The notes below the pieces were generated by a model. That model made no database searches and was not told the origin of the DNA. It saw nothing but the letters and a program-made list of their open reading frames with translations. Below are positions 22,814-33,845 of a stretch of DNA of 64,000 nucleotides, in pieces. The stretch lies in the NCBI GenBank assembly GCA_000507305.1, contig DF239035.1, positions 340,516 through 404,515 of the forward strand, written 5' to 3'. Source of the stretch: Breviolum minutum Mf 1.05b.01 (Eukaryota > Sar > Dinophyceae > Suessiales > Symbiodiniaceae). The position numbers were made by a program, and so were the translations under genes. Position 1 is the first letter of the stretch. Each line of letters opens with the position of its first letter.

Positions 22814-23008
22814 GCCATGTGATAGTGGGAAATTGTTTTTTTCTCTTTTCCTTTGAAGTCCATGTTTTTTTCCACGTCCATGACAAGGCGCCATTGCATC
22901 AGAAGTACGCAAAAACTGGATATGTTTACGTATGACTCAATTAGCGATACGTTTGATATATCAAATTATGTTGGTTAGACTAAGACCAAGATTCAGGATA
23001 CAGCAATA

Positions 23009-23124
23009 CTGTTGATGGTTCAGAAATCCCAAACAACCACCGATTGGATGTATTTAAAACTGTGAAAATAATGGGATATTTACCATATCAGCTAGTGATG
23101 GCTGGATTTCTGAACCATCAGCAG
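23009..23124. mobile_element. Family C inverted-repeat element (C4)
   Basis: Left CTGTTGATGGTTCAGAAATCC, right GGATTTCTGAACCATCAGCAG, TA on both sides. Flanking short frames (IQDTAI before, ISRA after) would join in phase 2 if the element is spliced as GT-AG. Confidence 0.75.
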
Positions 23125-23360
23125 TATTTCCAGGGCAGGCGTGGAAGGCACTCTCCCGTAACTCGGCCTTGGTTGATCATCCCACTAGTCACTAGATCAT
23201 TGCCGTAAAAGGCTACCAAACTACTCGCCATTTGGCATAGCTTCCGGGCAAGTGCCATGTATAAGTTGAAGAAGGTGATATAGGAATTCTAACTTCAACA
23301 TGGCTTAGTAATCAATTCCTGTACTATCCTGGTCCTAGTCACTCATTGAAGTGGCCTAAG

Positions 23361-23440
23361 GTGAAGCTCATTTTTCCCTTGCTGATGCTGAAGAACTCCA
23401 TCCCTTTCGGCACCTTCATCTTCCTGACCGAACTGGGAAG
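23361..23440 (+). CDS. Membrane-type exon
   Basis: Acceptor CCTAAG then G. 26 codons begin VKLIFPLLMLKNSIPFGTF and end IFLTELG; donor AG|GT followed by a T run. Strongly hydrophobic. Family not recognised. Confidence 0.65.
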
Positions 23441-23714
23441 GTTTTTTTTTATTTGGGCGTTTTGGGGATGTTAAAGTTGGGTCAATAACTGTGAAATCCA
23501 AGGCTGATAGTGACTTTGGGTTTTCTCAACCTTTTTTGTTGGTTTGTTTTGAAGACTCAACAGAATTGAGAGTCAGCCGGATTTCTTACAGTAATTATTA
23601 ATTCTCTATAGCAGGAACTTCCTTTATGTCCCGGCATTTTTGTGCAGTTGGGGACCCCAATGATATGGAATGTGCAAGGTTGTAAGTTACCCTTCATGGT
23701 TTGGCGCTTGGCAG

Positions 23715-23762
23715 GTTCTAAAAGATTCAACAACTGTTTCCTTGGGATTTGAAGTTCCCACG
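23715..23762 (+). CDS. Exon abutting an introner-like element
   Basis: Acceptor TTGGCAG then G; 16 codons VLKDSTTVSLGFEVPT; ends in phase 0 at the GT that opens the family C element at 23763. Confidence 0.6.
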
Positions 23763-23849
23763 GTTGATGGAAGTTCAGGTTGGTAGTTTATCCAATTGTT
23801 TACAGGGTTTTATACATCCCAGCTGGTGCAGGAATTCTTCCATCAACAG
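23763..23849 (+). mobile_element. Family C element forming an entire intron (C5)
   Basis: The 87-nt interval begins GTTGATGGAAGTTCAGG and ends CTTCCATCAACAG. The terminal repeats give GT and AG, and the exon frames on both sides (…GFEVPT and YEIIIPQQ…) join in phase 0. The flanking TA of other copies is kept only on the right (TATGAG). Confidence 0.7.
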
Positions 23850-23903
23850 TATGAGATCATCATTCCTCAACAAATCTCTGGGGGAAACAGGATTCTTTTC
23901 CAA
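23850..23903 (+). CDS. Exon after the family C element
   Basis: 18 codons YEIIIPQQISGGNRILFQ to CAA|GC. The frame stays open to about 24021 (continuing QAQARNGDLPQILRFNLAQ), so the right border could be further on. Product not recognised. Confidence 0.55.
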
Positions 23904-24245
23904 GCGCAAGCACGGAATGGAGACCTCCCACAGATCTTGCGCTTCAATTTGGCACAAGCAGTCGGGAAGTCAGCTGTACACATCCAATCTACGTTGCACA
24001 TGGGGAGACCATCAAGCATTTAAAAGGAAGATTGTAGGGTAACCTTCTCAGTGTTGGAAGAGTCTGGAAGAGCTTTGATTGAAATTGGTAAAATATCACT
24101 TCTCCCTGCTGTAACCCTGCCGGCCTTTCTTGGAAGATATCCAAACACATAGTGTCCGAATCGAAAAAAATATAGCCATGCAGTCAAGACTTTGACACAA
24201 AACGTAGTGACGTCGCTTTCAGACTCGATTCGCAAAGACATTCAG

Positions 24246-24305
24246 GTGGTTCTGGATGTCTTATTTATTATCCCGGACTTCTTCATGTCGATCCTTGTCA
24301 CCAAC
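24246..24305 (+). CDS. Transmembrane exon
   Basis: Acceptor CATTCAG then G; exactly 20 codons VVLDVLFIIPDFFMSILVTN; GT donor in phase 0. Probably one membrane helix of the same protein as 23361. Confidence 0.65.
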
Positions 24306-24511
24306 GTGCCCATCAGAAGTCGCAACAATAGCTGTAACAGTTTTGCGTTGGAAACATGAACTTGGCAAGATATATAGTTTGTGTGAAACCCAAGCATTTT
24401 ATGTCAAACTGGTTCTTCAAGACTATATTTTGATTTTAATTTGTTTTGTGCAGATGTACTACTAAATAACTTTCTCGGTTTGAACCCTCGGGATTGACGT
24501 TGGTCCATTGA

Positions 24512-24772
24512 GGATCATCTCCATGGATTTGCTTCTCGGCGAATGGAATGTGTTTCTGATTGTTTCAACCAGGATCAATTGGTGGTCAGATGTTTTTTTT
24601 TCGTCCCCCGAAGCCTTGCAATTTGAGATGCCCTCCAATCAGGCTGGTTTTGGTCGATACGATTTATTTGCAGTGAGTTTTTTTTACAATGTGGCTCTTT
24701 AATGATGTAAATGTCAGCTGGGGTACGGCCCAGCCCTGTAAATGTCAGCCACGTTGCTTCGTGGAGTTATAA
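24512..24772 (+). CDS. Exon candidates, last with a stop
   Basis: About 24512-24589 reads IISMDLLLGEWNVFLIVST then RINWWSD to GTTTTT. About 24613-24642 reads ALQFEMPSNQ to CAG|GC. 24718-24772 reads WGTAQPCKCQPRCFVEL then TAA. The last could end the gene. Phases between these pieces were not all checked. Confidence 0.4.
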
Positions 24773-25051
24773 TGTTCGGAATCACAAGATCTTCATATAC
24801 CTACAACATACCTGAAGAGGCCGATATACGGTCTACCAATTGTGTTCTCACCCTTGTCCATGTCATCTCTGAAACTTTGAATAAAGCATGAATTGGAATC
24901 TCTTTAGCATTCTGATTCAATTCCGGTTAGCATATGTTAGTTACATCCGTGAGATGCTGTTCACAAATGAAAATCATATACATCCAAAATGATCCAAATA
25001 ATTCCAAATATGTAATCTTTGACTTTCACCAGTTGTCATGTGTGATGTAAG

Positions 25052-25174
25052 GCCAACAAGCTCATTGGTCGCCCTTTTCGTCCTCCTTTTTGGCGTCACT
25101 CGAATACATGGTGGATTCGCTCGTGGATTGGAGAATCAACCCAAACAGTAACGAGTTCCAATACATCAAGGAGG
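25052..25174 (+). CDS. Exon of unknown protein
   Basis: Acceptor TGTAAG; two bases then 40 codons, beginning QQAHWSPFSSSFLASLEYM and ending NSNEFQYIKE; GT donor. Two other frames are partly open. It probably belongs to the gene that ends at 27010. Confidence 0.55.
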
Positions 25175-25290
25175 GTTCTTCTTTAAGAAATTCAACTATA
25201 AATATACAATGTATATATATATATATTATGTGTTTGAATATATATATATATATTTATATTTAAATATATATTATACAAATATGCTTTAAG

Positions 25291-27010
25291 TTCTGGATGA
25301 CCGCCCAGGCGATCCATACCTCCGAGCTAGGTCTGTATCCCATGATACAGACCTTTGACCCAGTCTATTATGCTACCGTTTTTGAAAGAGCGTATCCTCC
25401 TGGCATTCGGTACGACTGGCTAAAGGGTTGATGAAGTTGATGAAGAATTCTTCATGTCAGCGTTCTGTTGTCTTGAAAGTGGCTCCAAACCATGGAAAGC
25501 GATATTGTGAACTACCCAAAAGCGATACCTATTGCAGTACCTTGAAATACAACTAGTTCATGTATGTTTGCATGCCGAGCTTGGAATGCTTTCATGATAT
25601 TTCATTGTCGCAGCTATTTATAGATTATATGGTGCCTACGGTAAGCCAAAAGCGACACCCAAAGCGATGCCCTTATTGAGACGATATAGTCACGGAAGAA
25701 CATTTCCCAGTTTCGTTGTAATCACAACCCCCTCATTCCAATGAACCTTCTGAAAAACCTTTGATGCCTGAGTATCATTGGATATTTTGAAAATAGTTGT
25801 TGGGTTGGCGGTTGAGGCTTGAACAAATCCCGTAATTCCATATCAAAATGTTCCAGTGTGACACTTCTCCAAAATGATTCAAACACAAACATTTCAAAAG
25901 CATCAAATCAACGGCATGACTCTGTTGGGTTTGCTGTGCCTCTGCGAAGCTCCAGTTTTTCGCTGAAAACGTCGCTTCACGGAATGTGTCACACGTTGGT
26001 GAGCTATATTTGTTCACCACTTAAAAATCATGATTCAAGGACGATGTTTCCCACCACCGGTGGCCATTTTTTCCATTTTTTGGGGTTAAAAAAAACATCT
26101 TGGGCATCTTGAAAATTTTGTTGAAGGCCATATTTGCCATATATTTTGATGCCATTTTTGTTGAAGGTCATGGTCTACTCGGTGACCCTCACGTTGCTGG
26201 GAAAGGTGCCAGTGTCTCGGCTTTACCCATTTAGGAGGGGCAAGAAAAAAGTGCAAGGCAATGATGGGAGGTATTATGGTGGAGTTTTAATATTTATTTA
26301 TATATATAAATGAGTCTATGAACAGCACGTTTTTACATGCAAGTCAGCCAGTTGTTTGTCATTCTTCCGCAAATGTACCATACATCCGGTGTTGCAACCT
26401 TTTTTCCAAGGACGGTTTGGGTGGTATCTCTGTGTCTTGGTTCCAAATCGCCGATTGCCTGGAGGGAAACATTTGCGACGAGTATGATATTTTTTTGCTA
26501 GAAACATGTGATCAAAGCTAAACGTTTTTGGGCATGTCAAATTGTCAAAGATGCAGGGGCCCAATGTGCTGCATGGAAAACTTGAGGTCGGAAAGTGACC
26601 CAATTTCCTCATGAATGCACTGGTAATTTTTGGTGTCATAGTACAACTATCTCGGAAACTATGATTTAGGATTTACAGGTATCATCAGGTACTTTTACGA
26701 GCCATTGCCTTACAAATCAAGTAAATTACAATGAATCTTCTTGTGCGCATCAGATTGACAACATCTAGGGATTTTTTTTCAAATTTGTTCACTCCCATTC
26801 TTGATGTTTGATTTTTACATAGCAGGACACCTATTTACTGTAACTGAACGTTGAGGGTTCGTTCCGTTTGGCCCACACCTGAATCTCTCTTGAGGATATG
26901 ACAAGGCGGAACCTGGGACGTGGATTCTGAGGGCTCAACTGCTGATTCCAGACGTGAAAAGCATGGCAAGAAATTCGATTAATGCAGAAGTTACCAATAA
27001 ACTTCCCTGA
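25291..27010 (+). CDS. Six linked exons ending in TGA, membrane protein
   Basis: Exons 25291-25426 (FWMTAQAIHTSELGLYPM... to RYDWLK), 25614-25640 (IYRLYGAY, donor GTAAGC), 25901-25998 (SNQRHDSVGFAVPLRSSS..., donor GTGAGC), 26167-26270 (VMVYSVTLTLLGKVPVSRL...), 26411-26481 (TVWVVSLCLGSKSPIAWRE...) and 26895-27010 (YDKAEPGTWILRAQLLIPD... TNKLP, then TGA at 27008). Phases 1, 1, 0, 2 and 1 all agree. Two hydrophobic stretches suggest a membrane protein. The start lies upstream, probably with 25052 and earlier exons. Family not recognised. Confidence 0.7.
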
Positions 27011-27128
27011 TGGTGCCCTGATTACCCAGTCATATGAGTGGCAAAGCTCAACGATTTTTTCATAGGAATGTGATGTTTCTGTTCCAATCACAGTATGGTA
27101 CTAAAGGTGACATTCCACCTTTGCGAAA

Positions 27129-30100
27129 ATGCCAACAGAAATCATAAGGGACCTTGGTGTTGTCCAACAGACGTTTTCTGGACCATCCAAACCAACAAAT
27201 TCTTCCGATCCAACGCCGTTGACAGACTTGAGTTCAAGTGTGTTTGCTGCATATCAAAAACTAGGTGGAAAGGTTTCCTTTTCCCCACTTTGGCGTCAAG
27301 AATCCTGAACAAAAACTGTTACTTCCATTCGTGCAAGGTGTAATTAAATTCATGTTCATGGTGTTTGGAATTAAATGCTAAGGTGCATGAATAGACGAGG
27401 AAACAAGTCATTGGATATATGAATCGAAAGATGTGTACGGATGATGTACATTACATTCAGCGTTTCCCTTGAAAGATTTGAAAGGCTTTGCGCGTGCTAA
27501 GTTGTAGACTCTTCTTGGACAGATCAAACGCCATTCGTTTGACACAGAAACCATCACGTGTCAGTGCCTCCGCCGGTACGAAAGATTGGAGAAAAAAGCC
27601 GAGTGAGATGGGGAAACATGCGCAAAAGAACACCTGATCAGTGGGATTTTCAGGGACCCCCAATGGGAAGCTTACCATAAGGGGGTCCCATTCTTGGGGG
27701 TCCCTGAAAATACCCTTGACCTAACAGGGTCTCATGGTGATTTGTCCATGTTGTTTTTCATTAGCATCCAGCAGACTGTGACCTTTGTTACATAATGACA
27801 TGTCACTATTGACATTGAGATGTGGTTTTGCAGCGAAAATAATGGTCTGACATGTGAGGCATAATAAAGCACAAGCCGCGATTTTTTGAAACTTGCAGAC
27901 ATCAGAGGTTGGATGTTGGGGGCTCCAGCAATACACCAAGATTTGACACAGCAATACGGTTTTCGTATTCTTTGTGTTTGATCGAGGTCAGGTGCTGAAG
28001 ATGCTACCCTTCGGCAGAGGCTTTCCGGAGAAATATGCCTGAGGGATACCATGTGTTACGAGAATCAACTGGTTTATTGGATGAATGGTTCCACAGTATC
28101 ATGTTGATCTTGGTTGTTTTTGGCGGCTCTTTTGTTTTCTTCATAGATTTTGTGTTGATGGCTCTTTTTGGTGTGAGAGTCAAGAGTGACTGGGTGTGCT
28201 GGAGACTTTGAGAGTAAGATGTGGATGAGTGTATAATAGTGTACAGTATAGTTTTTTGCTGGAGTTGGAAGAGGAAGCTAACCTTCATGAAACAATTGAG
28301 GGTTTATGTTGCTGATCTCATGACCTTTGTTTCCCGATGGATTTGGAAAGATCTTCAGATGCTCCAGTACCATTGGCGCATCTTTATGAAGGGAACCCTA
28401 TTAAGCTTCATTATGCACTGTTACAGTGGTGCTTCTGACACGTACAGACTGGTCAGTTGTACAGCCGTGTTGATTGGCGATAAGCTTGAAAGTTGAAAAT
28501 GCAGTGTTGCAGTGTTTAGGCAAGACCCAAGTTTTAACTATTTCCCTCCCCAAGTTTTACCTAAACATGATGGGTTTCCAAGTAAGGAATCTCCTATTCC
28601 TTCTGGTGCCATTTTCAGGTTCTATCTTAATCTTCAGGGGTGTACTTTCCCTAAAACCAATGGCAGCAGCGGCAACCGCCAACCATACGAACCCATTTGC
28701 TACCCCACTTTGAAGAATGCTCACGGGTTGCAATGTGTGCAACCCGTGCCGGCATTATTCATCATTTTATGTCCTATGTATTTCTTTACTTTACTGGAAA
28801 GTTGACCCTACTTGCATGGCCCGGCCCTCTTTTGCTAGTATTTTCAAGCACTGTGCAGGCAACAAAGTAGATGTAACAACTAGTTTTTTTCTCAAATTGT
28901 GATGCTTGCCCCCCTTCGAGGATGCAACCTAATCGACAATCACATCCAACCGTTTTCACCACCAACCTGGGGTCTCTTTTTTCAGACCTACCAGGTTGGA
29001 AGTTGCCCTAGAAAGCAACCATGCGGCAGATCCTTGGCCCCCCCCAATCCAATGGATATGGATGACAGGTTCCAGCAATACAGCCTACCCTTGCCTGTTG
29101 GTGGTTGCATCCAACCTTGCACTGGACTGTACCCAAACCCCAACCCAATTTCGGTGTAGTTTTTTACATTTACTATTGTGGCTACTGGACTGGGTGTTTG
29201 ACCTTTACTATGACGAGGCAATTCTATAATTACTACTACACGGCGTTTTTTTAAATTCCAATAGTCCAATAGAGGTTGCGTTGACCATTCTTGGATCCCT
29301 CTTGATGATCCAGATACCAAAGGTATCGGTGTTGCATTCAGAACTCTCAATTGCTTTTTTCCCATATTAGAATAGGAACTGATCGAACTTGGATTGGAAC
29401 TCACGATGCAAGATGCAACAAAAACTCATATACGTGTCGCAATATGCATGTTTCAGAATAACATGTTCAGGTGGCTCCTTTGTTTCAAAAACCAGTCGAT
29501 TTCGAAGGGAGCTAGACACAAAACAAGAGAAAGGAAGGCAACTCCTCTCAAGCAATTCTCCCCTCCAACTCGGGCAGTGAAACTTTTGCAATCTTTGCTT
29601 GGCACATCTTAGGTTAGCCTTATTCAATTAGCTCCTTTGAGTTTAGTGGGATTTTACATGAAACCCACGAAATTGTGGTTCTAGGACACCCAGGAGCCTA
29701 GAATTCACAGCGTCAACATGACGCAGAGAGTGACTGATATGAAACCCACTAAAAGTTTCAACATTTTAGCAGGGTTTTCCCTAAGGTTTGCCATCATTTG
29801 AAAAAGCCCAAGCCCGGGTTGCCATCAAGGAACAAGATCTGCTGCAACCTCCAGCAGGTCCGCACCGACACTTTCAGGCTTTGCCGAAGAAATGGGGACA
29901 CGTGATTTCCACGGATTTCGCCAGCGGGTTGACGCCACCTATATTTTTTGAGGTTTTTTTTGTTCAATATCTAGAATGTGTGATATTAATGTTGTCATCA
30001 GGAAGACCACTTATATACTTATACTAGAAGTTCGGCTTTGTTGGAATGGAATGGTCAAGAAGAAAGCAACAGCTTGAGCAACTGTGATTTGGAATTTCTT

Positions 30101-30495
30101 GGTTGCTTTTGAAGATGTTATCCCAAATTACTCAGGGTCTTCAATAGCATATTTTGGGGCATGGAGTTTGCACTTGTTGACTGCGGTAGGTCAAGCTTCA
30201 ACATGCTGCAGTGCAGCTTTTGCGCAACGAAAGGCCACTGGGGAAATGGGACTCAGCCTAAGGATGGCCCCTTCAGTTTTGTTGCCAAGCTAGAGTCTCA
30301 GATATGGTGCAGCAACACGTTGGATGATCTCGTAAGCTGGTTTTCCTGTGGTTTTTCTTTGAAACTATCATATCTCCATAGGAAAATGACACGCAACGTA
30401 ATATCAACAGATCATGGCGCAAGGTGGTGAGCCTTGCATATCCTGAAAACGTGAGGCCGTTGCTGGAAGATGAATTGGCTCGTGTTGCTGGCTGA
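27129..30495 (+). CDS. Complete-looking gene, zinc-binding motif, product unknown
   Basis: ATG at 27129, only 118 bp after the previous stop, opens a 48-codon exon (MPTEIIRDLGVVQQTFSG..., Ser/Pro/Thr-rich) with an in-frame TGA upstream and a GT donor at 27273. Further exons are 27523-27597 (IKRHSFDTETITCQCLRRY...), about 27990-28015 (VLKMLPFGR), 28263-28300 (LEEEANLHETIE) and others, 29786-29877 (LPSFEKAQARVAIKEQDLL..., donor CAG|GC), 30212-30331 (CSFCATKGHWGNGTQPKDG..., donor GTAAGC) and 30382-30495 (ENDTQRNINRSWRKVVSLA... LARVAG, TGA at 30493). The CxxC piece may bind zinc. The middle of the model is not resolved. Confidence 0.55.
27646..27711. repeat. Family G short inverted repeat
   Basis: ATTTTCAGGGACCCCCAA at 27646 is perfectly inverted at 27694-27711, around 30 bp that include GGGGGTCCCATT. 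It could form a long hairpin or be a small MITE. Single copy in this window. Confidence 0.7.
28512..29630. other. Stretch open in many frames, gene structure unresolved
   Basis: A + frame from 28512 reads FRQDPSFNYFPPQVLPKHDG and stays open for 97 codons; another reads CLGKTQVLTISLPKFYLNM to a GTAAGG donor at 28583. From 28899 Pro/Gly/Cys-rich frames occur on + (PVGGCIQPCTGLYPNPNP) and a 138-codon frame on minus (28988-29404). The composition differs from neighbouring introns. No domain is recognised and the strand is uncertain. Confidence 0.3.
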
Positions 30496-30562
30496 AGGTG
30501 CGGCGTTGGATTGCTAGTGGATGCTTCTGCGCAGGGAGACGATGCTAACTAGCTAAGCATTT

Positions 30563-30826
30563 ATCTTTTCCTGTTTATCTATGTATCTATCTTATCCATT
30601 CTTATCCATTCTTATCATGTCTTATGCCATCTTATCACATCTTATCCTATATTATCCTATATTATCCTATCTTATCCTAGCCCATCCTAGCTTATCCTAA
30701 CTTATCCTATCTTATCCTATACTATCTTATCCTATACTATCTTATCCTATACTATCTTATCAATCTATCCATCTATCCATTTATCCATCTATCCATCTAT
30801 CCATCTATCCATCTATCCATCTATCC

Positions 30827-30857
<31 letters not shown>

Positions 30858-30862
30858 CATCC
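30563..30862. repeat. TATC/CTTA tetranucleotide array
   Basis: About 300 bp of TATC, CTTATC, ATCC and CTAT units, ending in a run of ATCT. It separates the gene ending at 30495 from the one starting near 30871. Confidence 0.95.
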
Positions 30863-30870
30863 ATTTTACC

Positions 30871-32811
30871 ATGCAGATATTGCAATTGATGATTATGAAT
30901 CCGAGGTTGCAAACTCAAAAAGACTCCACCCGATTTGTATTCGCCGTTATCTTGTCGCCCCCGTTTGGCCGCCAAGTTGTTTTAGGGAAATCCAGGCCTT
31001 GAGGAAGTTGTCATTGGGGTCGGTCAGAAGCTACGATCATACCACCATGTGTTATGGAGCAAGTGTTGCTCTTCAGTTTTGTCAGGTGTCATCACAGTCT
31101 AATGTTTTTTTGTTGTATTCACATCTAAATGTGAATATTCAGTGATCACTAAATTACTCATTTGAGGAGGATCAAACAATGCAAATGTTTGGTAATTTTG
31201 AGGGATTTCCCTTACGATAGTGCATTGTTTGGGTATTCCACATGATCATATTTCCCTCCGTACGAGTTGTTTATTTGCAATTCTCTTCAAAGATTTGTGT
31301 CCAGCCACAACCCTCCAGGTCCGCCATTTTTCCACCTGCAAAAATTGCAGCAAAAGCGAAGAAAAAATTCGGGCGGCTTAACGTGAGAGTTGACCCGGGT
31401 GTCCAATAAACTTCCCTTGAATGGCAATAGTGACACCAGGTGAAGGACCCCCCATAAATAAATTTGTAGTTGAAGTTGGGAAGTGCCCCTTAGTTAAAAC
31501 CACTTGTGAGTTTGGTGAACCATCACAGGTTCCCAAGAGGGTATTTGTTTTTTTTTCCTGGCAGATATGATCTTCCCACATTGATCGCTTCGTTGATATG
31601 CTGTTGATGCTTGGACGTGAACCCCACTTATGAAACAATGTAACAGAGTTTTCTATCAGATGGATTCTGCTGGTTTTTCGACTCCCGACTCCCAACATCA
31701 TCTTTCCGTTCAAACATACTTGCGGGCGAAAGGTACAGGTGGGCAAAGTCATTTCCAGATTCTAGGTGCTTTCACTCACATCTTGATTCCTATTCGCACT
31801 TTGCAAATGATCCCAACTTATTCCAACTAAATATTATGTTCAAGCTGGTTCACACCACCCAGCAGTATTGCAGTGTGTCTGAGTTTTTGTTCAGGCGATC
31901 TTGTTATGCAAACAACTCCTCCTAGGAATCTGAATTATATGCAAGGTGTGCCCAAAACTAGCTCAAACTCTCAACAGCAATCATGATCCACCAACAATTC
32001 ATAAACTGATGAGTTGAAAAAATAGTTTTACGCATGTTCTGATTTGGCACAACTTTCCACTACCTTTGGGGTGAACCTTGGCTTTTTCTTGCAAGGCTTA
32101 CAACACTCGGGTTTGTGCAGCTTTGGACGGCCGGTGTTGGCTGGAATTTATGAGAAGCAAATAGAGAAAAAGTGCTGCCAGTGCTGCAGGCTGTGGAGAT
32201 TTGAAAATCAGAGATTCTGGGTGTTTCCAAAAATAGGGGTACCCCAAAAGGGATGGTTTATAATGGAAAAACCTATTATAATGGATGATTTGGGGGTACC
32301 ACTATTTTCGGAAACATCCTTATGGCTTCACTGACTTCTAAATCGCTAAGATGTCGTTCACTGATCTTCGAATGAACGATTTTTGTGATCCATGATTGTT
32401 GTAATACAATATGATGATATATGATGATATATGACTGATCTGTGATCCTAAAAGAGTGGGTACATATTACTACAATGTGACAATAGAATACTAGTACTTG
32501 CAGACGATATGAGTTTCAAAGCCTTTGTTTCGTTCCAACGGCGGCATTTCCAGTTTATCAATTTCAATGGGTGCCATCTGACAAGATCTGTTCCAGAATC
32601 AACTGACTGGCGTAACCAAAATCGAAAGTCAGCGTGACTTTGCTGCTCAGTGGTATTCAACACAAACAACGAGATAATTGCTGCGACTCTTTTGAAATTT
32701 CGCCAAGATGAGCGAAGGACCAAGACATCATCGGCACTGCATCCTATGACGGCTACGTCAAGGCGGGCGACGGCACCAAAGGAAATCCAGCGCCACCCGG
32801 TGCTCAATTAA
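30871..32811 (+). CDS. Gene with CxxC exon, product unknown
   Basis: An ATG at 30871, or an acceptor at 30876, leads to ILQLMIMNPRLQTQKDSTR then FVFA. Then 30996-31085 (ALRKLSLGSVRSYDHTTMC... FCQ, donor GTGTCA), 31319-31375 (VRHFSTCKNCSKSEEKIRA, GC donor), 31660-31732 (MDSAGFSTPDSQHHLSVQT..., GT donor) and 32651-32811 (VFNTNNEIIAATLLKFRQD... RHPVLN, TAA at 32809). Phases 0, 0, 0 and 1 agree. The last exon is basic and Thr/Ala-rich. A 119-codon minus-strand frame over 32448-32807 is its antisense shadow. Family not recognised. Confidence 0.65.
32219..32320. mobile_element. Family A inverted-repeat element (A4)
   Basis: Left GGGTGTTTCCAAAAATAGG, right CGGAAACATCC (one mismatch to the left repeat). 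It lies in the long last intron of the preceding gene. The sequence just before it (FGRPVLAGIYEKQIEKKCC in one frame) is open and may be a skipped exon. Confidence 0.75.
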
Positions 32812-32962
32812 AAACCAAGGTTTGAATCCCTATTCGAAACCTTACAGGTTCATCACGTTACGGTATACCGTTTCTACTTTCTTACCTGCAAGTTTTGACA
32901 AAAGATGGGTCATCCTTGAAAAAAACAAGGTCTACTGAAGAGACAGCACAGACCTTTAGCAG

Positions 32963-33560
32963 ACGGATTCAAACTCGTAGACTCCTTGATGCTTGTTTTG
33001 CTGTCTTTGTCGTACTTGCTTGGTAAACTAACAAACGATGTTTTTTGGGGGACGCAGGGTCACATCCCCAGCATCATTCAATACCTATATGTTCCATTTT
33101 TGGAAATGACATTGACCACCAAAACTCCCACTAAACCTTGCAGTGGGCTTCGATGTCTAAGATATATATGTATATATATGGCAACCTGGAAGGAAGCCAC
33201 ATAAAGTCACCCAAAAATTAGGATTTCGTTTTGGCCAATTTGTTCGGCCGTCAGCTTTGGCGCATCTCCACCCACGAGAGTGTACGTGAGATGTATGCTG
33301 GCAAGGCCGGAATGGGTATCCAGTGGATAGTGTTGGGGATTTTTTTGGAGCTTCTGCTAGATTGATGTTTTTAACTTGCTGATGTTGTTTGTTCCAGGCA
33401 TAGGTTGGGGAGTATTCCCTACGAAAAGCAGATTGTAGCTGTGGTTCAGGATTTGTTTGTCTACCAACTGGAGCACCATAATCAGTTGAGTCTCAGCATT
33501 CGCAAATTTACCTTGCCCAGCAATCATCGCATTGATGCCTGTGGTTGTGCTCGTTGTTAG
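32963..33560 (+). CDS. Short gene end, possible membrane anchor
   Basis: 32963-33022 reads RIQTRRLLDACFAVFVVLA (basic then hydrophobic, a membrane-anchor pattern) to a GTAAAC donor. 33255-33322 (LWRISTHESVREMYAGKAG...) joins in phase 2 to 33398-33560, HRLGSIPYEKQIVAVVQDL and on to HRIDACGCARC, then TAG at 33558. The first exon does not join directly in phase to 33255, so a small exon near 33060 is missing. Product not recognised. Confidence 0.6.
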
Positions 33561-33845
33561 TGTGTCATACTGTTTGAGAATGATTTATGTAAAGATGTGT
33601 ATGATTGTCCATTCATCATCATGCGATATATGATTGTATAATTATGTAACACTCATGTACACACTTAAATCTACAATTTGTCTACCACAAAATGTTGTTC
33701 ATGTCGATGATTATAAAACAGATTTTCAAGGTGCAAAGCGGCAAAGTAGTAAGTCATCCTTATATATGGGCACGCATCCATAGGTGTGGCTTGATGTATG
33801 TCCTTATCATCAACTGAGACAAGGGGGAAACTGCATCCCGAACAG

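Noticed and set aside
32448..32807. 119-codon minus-strand frame
   Set aside because: Antisense of the + terminal exon 32651-32811, which fits the upstream exon in phase 1.
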